Positions 23,679 to 33,970 of a stretch of DNA of 64,000 nucleotides are shown one piece after another. A model generated the notes under the pieces. It was not told where the DNA came from, did no database searches, and saw only the letters and a list, made by a program, of their open reading frames with translations. The stretch is from Salminus brasiliensis (lineage: Eukaryota; Chordata; Actinopteri; Characiformes; Bryconidae): positions 31,954,724 through 32,018,723 of the forward strand of contig NC_132893.1 in the NCBI RefSeq assembly GCF_030463535.1. Direction: 5' to 3'. Each line of letters opens with the position of its first letter. The stretch's first letter is position 1. Position numbers and translations under genes: made by a program.

Positions 23679-25312
23679 GTAGGAGTTTACACACTTTATC
23701 AGTTTCTGGACGAAAGCAGATCATAATTAACAATATTTTAGTTTATTTGAGTTTTTAATAATTAAGAGGAATAGTGGATTAGTTATTAAATAGATACAGT
23801 CTTGGTCAGATGTTGTGGACAGTGTAAATATAGTTATTAATAATTAATATGCAGCCTTGAATAAAGTTAATAATGCATTTATTACTGATTTGTATCAGGA
23901 TCTACATTCTGGGATCAGGAGTGGTTTAATAATACCCCCTAATATCCATACCCCCTGCCTAGACTAAGGACCCAGACCCAGACCCTGTTTCCCAGACCCA
24001 GTGGTCTGGGAAACAGTCCCATTATCCAGTTTCCAGTAATAGGAGGCCCATCGTATTTGGCTAAATCTCTTGTCCTGTGTGTTTTTACCAGGTGTTGGTG
24101 TTGTATTTTGCGAAAAGCGCAGAATTAACAGGGCTTAAATCTGAGACCATCGCTGTCCAGTCGGAGTTGACCACCTTTCAGCTGTGGCAAGAACTGGAGA
24201 AGCGCCACCCAAAGTGAGTATATACACCCCTCTAACCCACGCCTGGCATTAGGCTGAAGTTTATCTGCTCCAGAGAGTCCTATTCTTTTGGCAATTTGTC
24301 TCTACAGGGACCAGACAAGCTGTGTGTGTGTGCCTTTGTACATCTACATCAGCAATGGGTGCAACTTAAAGTAGCTGAATGCATTCATCAGAACGGGTGT
24401 CCACAAATATTTGGACATGTAGCATAGATAGGTAGACAGCGTGTGCTGTAAAAGAACGGTTTCCTGTCGCATTAGAGTAGAGCATGCAGCGATGGCTCAG
24501 GATGGAGGAGGTCCTCTAGATCTGATTAAATTCGTCACTGATGAGCTCTCCACTGATACCGTATCTGACTCAGATGTCAGATGCTCCTCCTGCGGAGCCA
24601 TATCATCATTTATTGGTAGGAGACGTCAGGAGATGCCCCGCTGTAGTATTCCCAGTTCAGTCACCAAGGCTGCATGCTTTTCCACAGGGGCCCTAAGCAA
24701 TACCCTGGTATTCCCCAACTACTGATCCACCAATGACACTAACTGAGCCCTGTCAGAGTTCACTCTACGCAGAACTACACAGATGACTGGACTTAAGCCT
24801 GTTTCTGAATCTGCTCTTTTTTCCCCCCAGATCTGTTCTGTCCTAGATAGCATGCCCATGTGGGGCCTGTGTGTGTAGCCCAACTGGGAACCTGAAAGTT
24901 TTGTCCATGGGTTTCATGTTGGTCCCACATATGGATGCCCACCAGGGTCAGTGATGGGACCAGGAGGGGTGAAACACGGGGATTCAGTTGAATTGGTCTT
25001 CCTCTATTGTGAATTATGGTGTTACAGACAGAGGAATCGTAAAAAAGGTCAAACCGATTGAACCTCTTGGTGGCTTGATTGAGGAGAAAATGATCTATCG
25101 TGATTGATCGCAGCACTTTGTAATCACAGTAAACCTCTGTTGTCTTATTTATGTCTCGTCATCTAGCCTGTGTCTCTGTTCCCAGGCTGAGTGCTGTACG
25201 TGAGCACGTGGTGTTGGCACTGCGTCAGGAGTACGTGGCCTTGGGCGATCAGCGCGTGAGCCTGCAGGAAGGGGACGAGGTTGCGGTCATCCCGCCTCTG
25301 AGCGGAGGCTAG
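23667..25312 (+). CDS. mocs2: Molybdopterin synthase small subunit (MOCS2A), first cistron
   Basis: MOCS2A is the MoaD-like sulfur carrier. Its C-terminal Gly is thiocarboxylated by MOCS3 and donates sulfur to precursor Z to form molybdopterin. Exons 23667-23678, 24092-24213 and 25186-25312 join to 86 aa, close to the human 88. Visible: VLYFAKSAELTG (ubiquitin-like first strand), FQLWQELEKRHPKLSAVR, LALRQEYVALGD, GDEVAVIPPLSGG and stop. The terminal double Gly is intact. The start context (ATTCATGA, T at -3) is weak, which would help ribosomes reach the second cistron. The gene is bicistronic with MOCS2B, as in other vertebrates. Confidence 0.95.
24092..24213 (+). CDS. mocs2: mocs2 exon 2 (MOCS2A residues 5-45)
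   Basis: Acceptor TTTTTACCAG, donor AA|GTGAGT, phase 0 in and phase 2 out. It encodes VLVLYFAKSAELTGLKSETI and onward. There is no ATG in any frame. Confidence 0.93.
24222..24422 (-). mobile_element. MITE fragment immediately after mocs2 exon 2
   Basis: Begins about 10 nt after the exon 2 donor with CACCCCTCTAACCCACGCCT and runs to ATATTTGGACATGTAG. It matches 26205-26408 in sequence and in position relative to the duplicated exon, so it belongs to the duplicated segment. Confidence 0.8.
24492..24615 (+). pseudogene. mocs2: Duplicated copy of the first MOCS2B coding exon
   Basis: This is a second copy of the exon at 26490-26610, lying in the intron between MOCS2A exons 2 and 3. It keeps the ATG in the same context, 41 open codons ([13 protein letters not shown] then [20 protein letters not shown]) and a perfect donor (ATTG|GTAGGA) in the same phase. 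It could therefore splice to MOCS2B exon 5 at 26714. It has several replacements, an extra codon (SDSDV against SDSV) and Ser for the conserved Leu before Phe in ISxFIG. The upstream tract (TTTCCTGTCGCATTAG) is poorer in pyrimidines. It may be a dead exon copy or an alternative first exon of MOCS2B. Confidence 0.8.
24830..24980 (-). repeat. Dispersed repeat in mocs2 intron 2
   Basis: CACATATGGATGCCCACCAGG and GGTCAGTGATGGGACCAGGAG are the reverse of a segment in fst intron 5 near 9690-9760. Confidence 0.6.
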
Positions 25313-25329
25313 ACGGAGCATTAGTACAG
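25186..25329 (+). CDS. mocs2: mocs2 exon 3 (MOCS2A residues 45-86, stop, short spacer)
   Basis: Acceptor CTGTTCCCAG and donor TACAG|GTGCAA. The stop is at 25310-25312, followed by 17 nt to the donor. In human this exon also holds the MOCS2B start, overlapping MOCS2A. Here the MOCS2B frame is open through the exon from 25204 but contains no ATG, so MOCS2B must start in the next exon. Confidence 0.92.
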
Positions 25330-25360
25330 GTGCAACATACAGAACCTTGTTTGGGATTAT

Positions 25361-25795
25361 ATGCCTTTACCTGCCTCCATGCCTCATGTCTCTAATTGCG
25401 TCCATGCCTCATGCCTTTATCTGTCTCTATGTCTCATGTCCTTACCTGCCTCCATGTCTTTACCTGCCCCATGTCTTTACCTGTCTCCATGCCTCATGTC
25501 TTTACCTGTCTCCATGCCCAATGCCTTTACCTGCTTCCATGCCTCATGTCTTTACCTGCCTCCATGCCTCATGTCTTTACCTGTCTCCATGCCTCATGTC
25601 TTTACCTGTCTCCATGTCGTTACCTGTCTCCATGCCTCATGTCTTTACCTGCCTCCATGTCGTTACCTGTCTCCATGCCTCATGTCTTTACCTGCCTCCA
25701 TGTCGTTACCTGTCTCCATGCCTCATGTCTTTACCTGCTTCCATGCCTCCATGTCTTTACCTGCCTCCATGCCTCCTTTTCTTTACCTGCCTCCT
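25361..25795 (+). repeat. 25-bp minisatellite in mocs2 intron 3
   Basis: About 17 copies of TCTTTACCTGCCTCCATGCCTCATG-type units (given as TTTACCTGTCTCCATG plus CCTCATGTC) start 31 nt after the exon 3 donor. The 25-nt period keeps three frames open with rotated versions of one Leu/Pro/Cys-rich peptide. These frames are not genes. Confidence 0.95.
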
Positions 25796-25891
25796 GTATT
25801 GCACATTATCTTGATGTCATTATTTCACATCTAAACCAGACACAATAACCTTCAGTGTATCTAAAAGACAGATAGACAGACAGGCAGTTAC

Positions 25892-26408
25892 ACTATATGG
25901 ACTAAAGTATTGGGACACCTGCTCATTCACTGTTTCATCTGAAATCAAGGGCATTTAAAAGAGTTTCTCTTACTTTTGTTGGAGTAATTGTCTCTCCTGT
26001 CCAGGGAAGAAGGCTTTCTACTAGATTTTGGAGGAGCATTGCTGTAAGGATTTGATTGCATTCAGTGACAAGAGCATTAGTCAGGTCAGGCCTTATTCCT
26101 TTATCCCCATTTCCTCAAATTATCCCTGAAATATTAGACGAAACACCATCCATCATTCCAGAGAACATAGTCCCATTGCTCCACAGCTCAATGCTGGGGG
26201 GCTTTATACCCCTCTAGCCCACGCCTGACATTAGTTTATTAGTTTATCTGCTCCCAAGAGTCCTTTTCTATTGGCAGTACTTCTCTACGGGGAGTAGACA
26301 GTCTGTGTGTGTGCATTTGTAAATCTGTATCAGCAATGGGTGTGACTTAAAGTAGCTGAATACATTCATTAGAAGGGGTGTCCACTAATATTTGGACATA
26401 AAGTGTAG
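25892..26408 (-). mobile_element. MITE, full length
   Basis: Starts ACTATATGGACTAAAGTATTGG and ends CTAATATTTGGACATAAAGT. It lies upstream of the intact MOCS2B first exon. Confidence 0.85.
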
Positions 26409-26480
26409 ACTGATTGATAGATATCTGGGCAGAAGTGAGCATAGCGTGTGCTGTAAAATAACTGTTTCCTTTTGCATTAG

Positions 26481-26610
26481 ATTCCTGCGATGGCTCAGGG
26501 TGGAGGAGGTCCTCTAGATCTGATTAAACTCACCACTGAAAAGCTCTCCACTGATACCGTATCTGACTCTGTCAGATGTTCCTCCTGCGGAGCCATATCA
26601 TTATTTATCG
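26481..26610 (+). CDS. mocs2: mocs2 exon 4: MOCS2B start (residues 1-41)
   Basis: Acceptor CCTTTTGCATTAG, then 9 nt, then ATG at 26490 in a good context (CTGCGATGG). It encodes [13 protein letters not shown] then [20 protein letters not shown] and FIG, with donor ATCG|GTAGGA. Coding starts at 26490. Confidence 0.9.
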
Positions 26611-27801
26611 GTAGGAGATGTCGTTCCCCGCTGCCTGTTGTGTGTACTATTGCCTGTATTACACTGCACTCAGAGTACCTTCTTTATTAGCATGATTGCT
26701 CTGTTTATTCCAGGGACAACCAGAGACAACTTTGAGGGGAAGAGGGTAGTCCAGCTCGAGTATGAAGCGTACGTGCCCATGGCTGAGTCTGAACTGAAGA
26801 AAATCTGCACTGCAATTAGGGCGAGGTGGCCAACTGTCCGGCACATCTGCGTACATCACAGACTTGGGTGGGCTGTTTACATTCGCTAACTCTCTCTCAC
26901 ACCCTCAGTCCAAAAACACAGTCCTGATCTGATCTGATTTCCGTTATTATATTTAGGAGCATTTTTATTTGCCGTTTTGACACAATGTACACAATATGGA
27001 CAAAAGTATTGGGACACAGCTCTTCCTCATTGAATTTAGGTCTTTCATTCACTCCCATTGCCACAGGTGTATAGAATCAAGCCCCTAGCCATGCAGTCTG
27101 CCTTTCTTAATAATGGGAGGTTCTGAAGAGCTCTCTGAACTCCAGCGTGGTTCTGTATGTAATAGGAGCCACCGCTACACCAACTACAACAAGTCAGCTG
27201 GTGAAATTTCCTCCCTCCTAGATCCACCATCAGCTGTGAGTGGTATTATTGAACAGTGGAAGTGTTTAGGAGGAACCACAGAGAGCCAACAGAGAGGGGG
27301 ACCAACTCCATATTAATGTCTATGGGTTTAGAACAGGAGGACATAAAAGCTCCTGTAGGAGTCCCAATACTTTTGTCCTAAAAGTTTTTTTTTTTTTTGC
27401 ATGACTGTGCCAGTACTTAAGCAGGAGCTGGAGCTTCAGGAAACCAGCTACAATAACCAGGCTGTTGGTTGCATTTGGTCTGTTCTTCTGTCCACAGCGT
27501 GGTTCCTATTACAGAAGCCAGCGTCATTATTGGTATTTCGTCTCCCCACCGCAGCGATTCACTGGAGGCTGTGAAGTTCTGCATAGACACTCTGAAAGCT
27601 ACCGTGCCTATCTGGAAGAAGGTGTGTTACATATACTACTGCAAACGTCCTACACATGTTTTAGTAGTTCAGTTAGGGCATCCTGTTTGACTGTGCTCTG
27701 TTTTCTTGTTTAAGGAGCTCTATGAATCAGAGGAGCCATGCTGGAAAGAGAACAAGGAGTGTTTGTGGGCAGGAAGTAGGGGCGGGACCAGTGCAAGTTG
27801 A
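26490..27801 (+). CDS. mocs2: Molybdopterin synthase large subunit (MOCS2B), second cistron
   Basis: MOCS2B is the MoaE-like catalytic subunit. Two of them bind two MOCS2A in a tetramer and convert precursor Z to molybdopterin. Exons 26490-26610, 26714-26867, 27498-27621 and 27715-27801 give 161 aa. Visible family blocks are [77 protein letters not shown] and [18 protein letters not shown]. The Lys residues of the [11 protein letters not shown] region correspond to the conserved active-site Lys of MoaE. Human MOCS2B is longer (188 aa) because it begins further upstream. The mature mRNA would have only 26 nt between the MOCS2A stop and this ATG. Confidence 0.94.
26714..26867 (+). CDS. mocs2: mocs2 exon 5 (MOCS2B residues 41-92)
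   Basis: Acceptor TTTATTCCAG and donor TTGG|GTGGGC, phase 1 in and phase 2 out. It encodes [20 protein letters not shown] and onward to HHRLG. Confidence 0.95.
26987..27388 (+). mobile_element. MITE-like element, second family
   Basis: Starts CACAATATGGACAAAAGTAT and ends GTCCCAATACTTTTGTCC, with ATCAAGCCCCTAGCCATGCA inside. It is related to 14195-14760 and lies in mocs2 intron 5. Confidence 0.78.
27498..27621 (+). CDS. mocs2: mocs2 exon 6 (MOCS2B residues 92-133)
   Basis: Acceptor CTGTCCACAG and donor AAGAAG|GTGTGT, phase 2 in and phase 0 out. It encodes [20 protein letters not shown] through ATVPIWKK, the MoaE catalytic core. Confidence 0.95.
27715..27801 (+). CDS. mocs2: mocs2 exon 7 (MOCS2B residues 134-161, stop)
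   Basis: Acceptor TCTTGTTTAAG. It encodes [20 protein letters not shown] and SRGGTSAS, then TGA at 27799-27801. The [10 protein letters not shown] motif matches the vertebrate MOCS2B C-terminus. Confidence 0.94.
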   Translation, partial: ELYESEEPCWKENKECLWAGSRGGTSAS

Positions 27802-27927
27802 CCATTAAACTGTCCAGTGAGCTGTTGCAATGCCTTATTCACAGCCAGTCTGCACATGCTGTAGTACAGAATATATGTTTTTATTGAAAACCACAGTAAT
27901 GTAAAGATTTCACAATTAATTAATTAC

Positions 27928-27933
27928 AATAAA
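27928..27933 (+). terminator. mocs2: Likely mocs2 polyadenylation signal
   Basis: AATAAA lies about 127 nt after the MOCS2B stop. It is the first canonical signal downstream. Confidence 0.6.
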
Positions 27934-30100
27934 ATATTTAGTAACAACAGTAAAGTTGAATCTGCAGTATTTCTATGAAAAAAAAGTACCAGTGCAAAAT
28001 TTCCTTATGTAAACATTTAGCGCTCTGTGCATTTCTAATGCCCCCCCCCCTTTTATGATTTCCCTTAAAGAAATAATTCACCAAAAATTAAATTTACCCA
28101 ATATAGTTCGCTAGCCAGGACAGTTTCAGTTCAGTGTCTGAAGTCGTAAAGCTTCTTTAGTTTTGGACTGGAGCTACAAGACTTTGCATGATTGTGACTC
28201 CCATTGTTTGTTACATACACTATGTGGACAAAAGTATTGGGACACCTATTCGTTCACTGTTTCTTCTGAAATCAAGGGTATTAAAAAGAGTTCCTCCTAC
28301 ATTTGTTGGAGTAACTGTCTCTACTGTCCAGGGAAAGAATGCCTTCTTTCTACTAGATTTCGGAGGAGCGTTGCTGTGAGGATTTGATTGCGTTCAGCGA
28401 CAAGAGCGTTAGTGAGGTCAGTATGTTGGATGAGGGGGCTTTATACCCCTCTACCCCCTCTGCCCATGCCTGGCATTAGGCAGCATGGTGCCAATAGGTT
28501 CACGTTCATCTGCTCCACAGAGTCCTATTCTGTTGGCATTTGCAGAAATGGCTGCAACTTAAAGTAGCTGAGTGCATTCATTAGGAGAGGGTGTCCACAA
28601 ACATTTGGACATGTAGTGTAGATATGACTCATAGCTCTGGTTTAACTAAAGAAGCAAACTTCAGACTTCACTACATCACTTAAGCTGTCCATAACAGCAC
28701 TTTACATAGTGCTGAACCATAGAGTACTTTACTTTATGTATTACCTCTGATACTCTTCACAACGTAGCGCTGATTGACTGTTTAATGCACTAAAGCTCTG
28801 CTCTTGTCCTCTTAATATACACTAATGTTATCATCTTAATTGTACAGTTCAGATGCACCTCAGTGTTCTGTACCAAGCATGACATGTAATAACTAATATA
28901 CATATAAAGAAAGTGTGATAGCTGGTAAAGTGCTAGATATAAACATCTCAAAAGCTCTGCTTTTTGGCTCTAGGAACATGTGGTGCCCTTAAAACCCAGT
29001 AACCTTTTATATAAAACAGAATTTTACAGTAAAAAAAATTAAATTGAAAGCAAAGCAAGAGGTTCAATGTGGCTCCAGTCTGGAGGTTGTGAGTATTGTA
29101 GGAGAGTGGTTGTTGCATATTAAACCAGTTCCAGTCGATCAGTAGTATTTTAAAATACTAAAAAATCAAAATAATGTAAAGAAATGTTAGAAAGCTCAGA
29201 GGCAATGTGCAGTTTTCCTGAGATGGAGAATTTCACCATAAATTTGCTGCTCACTCTAGACCAGGGAAGGGCAATTCCCGTCCTGGAGGGTACAGTATTG
29301 GGCTTTTCCTGCTCAAACACACCTGATTCAGCTCAAGTGGTAATTGCCAGGTTTGGTCGGTCTGTTAGAGCAGGGGGATCGGCCCTCAGCCCCTGTTGCC
29401 CACCCCTGCTCTAGACCCTGATTAAAAGATTAGAGTTAATTAGTTATTAGTATGTAGTCCTTGCTGAAAGTTTCAGCCATGGAGCCACTTGCCCCCCCTG
29501 GGCTGCAGTAATACTGTTCCTCTATATCTGTACCGATTAAGAAAATTATTTTACACATTAATATTTATTTCATTTTCTATAATCATGCTCTAAATAGCTC
29601 ATTTGTGACTGGCCATCCATTGCCAGTGTACAGCTACTGCATGGGAAATGCTCATTTGAGTAAAACTGTGTAATTCTCTCCAATGTGCTCTACCCCATTT
29701 CGCCATTTGCGTCATATGAAGAAGCTACCAGTGCAGTGCAGTGGTTGGCAGATGTCTGTTCCATTTGCATTTCGCTCTGTCATTAACAGTATTTACATAG
29801 TCACAAGAAAATAAAAGACAATAAAAGGACAGGAAATGGTTTAGCTGCAACATTTCCGTGCCTCCCCATCCCTTACGCTATCCCTGCTACGATTCAAATA
29901 TAGTAACTCTGAGTGAAAAATCCCCCCCATTGAAAGACTCTCCAGTGTTGAAGACTGATTGGAGGAGGCCTGAATGAACAGTGGAACAGCGGATTTTCCA
30001 AGCCAGCCACAAGAGTTTCTTTGTTTGCCTATTTGTGGTATGTCAGAATGTGTGTTTGCCTCGAACCAATTCACAGGTCACACACAAGCTTGTGCTGTGT
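27934..30100. other. mocs2-itga2 intergenic region
   Basis: This lies between convergent genes. It contains a MITE at 28216-28622 and a palindromic repeat near 29260-29415. On the minus strand AATAAA (TTTATT on the plus) occurs at about 29573-29578 and may end the itga2 transcript. No coding exon was seen. Confidence 0.5.
28216..28622 (-). mobile_element. MITE
   Basis: Starts TACACTATGTGGACAAAAGT and ends CATTTGGACATGTAGTGTA. TACACTA/TAGTGTA at the ends are inverted. Confidence 0.85.
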
Positions 30101-30108
30101 TCCCGAAG

Positions 30109-30500
30109 CTCTTTGGGCCTGTCCTGCTGGAACTGGTAAAGTTCTTCAGGCCTGTCCTGCTGGAACTGGTAAAGTTCTTTAGACCTGTCCTGCTGGAGCT
30201 GGTAAAGTTCTTTAAGCCTGTCCTGCTGGAGCTGGTAAAGTTCTTTAAGCCTGTCCTGCTGGAACTGGTAAAGTTCTTCAGGCCTGTCCTGCTGGAGCTG
30301 GTAAAATTCTTCAGGACTGTTCTACTTGGTGTGAGGTTTGTTAAGCCTGTCCTGCTGGAGTTGGTAAAGTTCTTCAGGCCTGTCCTGCTGGAGCTGGTAA
30401 AGTTCTTCAGGCCTGTCCTGCTGGAGCTGGTAAAATTCTTCAGGACTGTTCTGCTTGGTGTGAGGTTTGTTAGGCCTGTCCTGCTGGAACTGTTCTGCTA
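30109..30500 (-). repeat. 33-bp minisatellite downstream of itga2
   Basis: About eleven units of CCTGTCCTGCTGGAACTGG plus TAAAGTTCTTCAGG, with two variant units carrying TGTTCT...TTGGTGTGAGG. Weaker related units continue to about 30690. It lies 0.3 kb after the itga2 stop, so it is probably in the 3'UTR. The 33-nt period keeps a frame open, which is not a gene. Confidence 0.93.
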
Positions 30501-30813
30501 CCTGTAATGTTTTGTAGGAATGTTCTATTGCTGCTATTGAGTTTTGCTGCTAGTAAAGTTCTTTAGATATCAAGATGATGGTATGTCCTGCTGAGGTGGT
30601 GAAGCTCTTCAGGCCTGTTCTGCTGGAGGTGGTGAAGCTCTTCAGGCCTGTTCTGCTGCTGGTGAAACTCTTTAGGACTGTAATGCTGGTAAATTGGTGA
30701 GGTTCGGTCAGATTATTGCTGCTGGGGTTGATCTGTGTCTCAAGGGCTTTGGATCTTTGGCTCAGGCATGGCTGTCCAGCAGTCTTTAAATCGCTTCGGC
30801 ATCAGTGCTTGTT

Positions 30814-30906
30814 TCAAGGTTGTGCTCCGTCTTGCAGACCTTCTGTTTCTGGGCCATCTCCCCCATTCTTCTGCAATTGCTGGTATTTTCTCTTAAAGAA
30901 GCCCAG
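30814..30906 (-). CDS. itga2: itga2 exon 29: cytoplasmic tail and stop
   Basis: Acceptor ATCTCACCAG. It encodes [20 protein letters not shown] and [10 protein letters not shown], with TGA at 30816-30814. GFFKR is the membrane-proximal clasp shared by integrin alpha chains. The distal tail differs from the mammalian one, as is usual. Confidence 0.95.
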   Translation of the reverse strand: MGFFKRKYQQLQKNGGDGPETEGLQDGAQP

Positions 30907-31421
30907 CTGGTGAGATCACATGAAGAAAATACCTTTAAACCCACCACACTGCAAACAAGACATCTACAACCGTTCCATTACCACAAATAGGGGCTATGTT
31001 TAAGATGCTTTTTCTCACTAAGGGAAAAGGTGAGGAACGTAATGTTGGTTTGTTGAAGAACAAAGCAAAGTCATACCTTCCAGAGGGCTGCAACAGCAAG
31101 AGCCAGTAGGAGAAGGCCTCCAATAACACTGCCCACAATGACACCAACTGGGACGTCTGCTTTGGCTCCGGGTTTACTTACAGTGACAGCAACCTGTGAT
31201 AGGCAAGAAAACAGCACAGCTGAGTCAGGGGAACACAGTAGGGTGCACATCAGGGGGCAACCCATAGGAGAAAAGTGGTTGGGAATGGGGGCGGAGCTTA
31301 GTCTAATGTCGACACCTTTGCTCACTTATGCTTTTTTGTGAATTGTAAAGGATAATTAAATTATTTAGCTTTATCTTTTAATTAGAATTTGTAAAATAAT
31401 ATTTAATTAATATTCATTAAG

Positions 31422-31481
<60 letters not shown>

Positions 31482-33917
31482 ATATTATTTTATTATTATT
31501 TTTGTATTATTATTATTATATTGGCTACAGCTGCCGTGCCTGAAAGGTGACAACATCAAATTTCATCGCTGATGTTATTTTCAAGTTTTTAGATGATTAT
31601 TATATTATTATTGTTGATGATTATTATATGTTATTTAGTACCTGTGCTTGTTTGTGGTTGATGACGAGAAGATCAGCCTGTGACGTGTCAATCTGAGCAT
31701 TCACATCCAGGACAACTGACTGAAAATCCGCCTGAACACAGATCAAACACACAAAGAGAGAGAGAGAGAGAGAGAGAGAGTATAGTAGGGTGAGTGACAT
31801 AGCTGAACACTTGTTTTCCTAGAAATTAAGTGCTGTCCGCTTCAAACACAAAGACGACTGTGAAGTGCACGGTTTAGGAACCTGATTAAATCTCCACAAA
31901 GCATCAAACAGCACCGCTGTTCTGATGTGGTGTTCTAATCTACATGTATTTTGGGTTCTAGATCGTCATTTAAAAGCGAGCTCATGTGCTCTAATGGCAG
32001 AATTGGCACAGATTGGCTTTATCAGAGGGACTTCGGCTCTAGCTAACCATTGCAAACGTGCCGTTCCATATCCAGGCAGTCACGTTCACATAGTAATCGC
32101 TCTTCGGGCTGACGTCTTTCAGCACACACTTCATCGTCGTACAGGTTGCAGTCTTGCAGTTCTGTGGATAAATATGGATGACCGTTAGAACAATAAATGA
32201 GCCTCACCAGAGAGAAAATGTAATATCCGGCCTAAAATACATTTTATATTAAACTGAATTGAATTAAATTATAATTGTGTTGCTTGTAAATTGTAATTAA
32301 AATATTGAAAACTGATTTGATTAATAACATAAAGTTTATTTAATATTAAAAATACTACTTTTTCCTTTTCATGCTTTTCCAAAGCAATTTAACACAAAGA
32401 CTAGGTTTTGAATAAACAGTGAATAATAAGATTACTGCTTACACTTCTATAATTTTAACAAAGTATAATAGTATGTTGTAATATTATAGATATAATATTC
32501 AGAGTTAATATTATAATATATGCTTAATATTATCTAATAATATATAATATTAATAATAAGAAATATATCAAGGTTAACTCCTGCACCCCCCTCCCTTAAC
32601 TATGCAAAAAAGCTGAAAAACAAAGTATTAATGCTCTGATAAATTGTGTAATATTTTAATAAATTAATAGAAAATAGACAAATGTATTTTCCAAGCCCCC
32701 TTCTAATCTGGCACTGGACTGGTTTCATAAGAGGGTGCACACCCACCCACACATACGGACATACTGACCAGCTCATTGGTCCCCCTGAAGCTCTCCTCAG
32801 TAAACTTGGCTGTATGTTCCTTCTTTTCGATCTTTAAAGGGTCAGTCAGAGTGCTGGTCTCACACTGAACATCACCGGTCTGCAACATACAAAATGTTAG
32901 ACTGTTAAACCAGTTTCAGGAATTTCCTCATGCATCTCAAAGTTTAGCCCCACTACACACTATATGACCACAGTAAACCAAGGTGACCACCACCTATTAC
33001 TGACACCCCCACCCCTAGAGGACAGCTAGGTAGGAGTGTCTAATAGAGTGGACAATGAGTGAACAGACACAGTGTTTAAACACTCCAGCAGCACTGCTGT
33101 GCTTGATCCACTCGTACCACCAGCGCAACACACACTTGTGCTGAGAATGACCCATAATAATAGCTGCTCTGTGGTGGTCAGTCCTGTGGGGTCCTGAGCT
33201 ATGAAGAACAGGCTGAAAGGAGGCTAAAAACAGAGTCTGCAGAGAAACAGATGGATACAGTCTGAAATTATTGAATAACAAAGTGCCAGGTTGTTGCATA
33301 TTAGGAGTGGTCTTAATATTCTGATATGACTGTGATATATATACACATATAAGCGCTGTGTATTCTCACAGGTGCGGTGGCGACTGAGGTGATGTAGATC
33401 AGAGGGTTCCCAGCTTTTGTGCTCATAGGCAGAAACACATTGAGGAAGACCAGACTGACAGGAAAAATGCCTCCAGACACCTGCAGGGGGCGACAGCAAA
33501 GAGAAGACAGCTTTACAATACTGTACGGCATCAGATTACTGTGCAGTGTCGTGGACCTACAGTACAGTAGCTAATGTACAGCAGTCTGAAGAAGATAAAG
33601 CTCATCTACAGCTGCTCAGCGTGGTGCTACTGGAAGCAATGGTCACTGACCTTCAGACTGAACCTGAATTCTGGGCCGATGTCACTGTACGTCTTCATCG
33701 TGGTTGTAAAACCAGCATCTTTCTCAAGCAAGTAGACATTCATGTTTGCTTCTCTGCAAAAAAAATGTTAAATGATGGTCCTAAACTGTCCAAAACTGAC
33801 ATTTTGGTATGAAAAATAATATAATACCACAAATTATCTACATTTGTGTGACAGTATATAATATTATGATACTGTTTTAAGACACAAATATGAAAGAACC
33901 TTGTATGTCCAGTATGT

Positions 33918-33970
<53 letters not shown>

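Noticed and set aside
25347-25848. Three overlapping plus-strand frames of about 150 codons, rich in Leu, Pro and Cys
   Set aside because: They are translations of the 25-bp minisatellite in three phases. They lie in an intron and have no family resemblance.
29974-30507. 177-codon plus-strand frame with LVKFFRPVLLE repeats
   Set aside because: It is a translation of the 33-bp minisatellite and lies antisense to the itga2 3' region.
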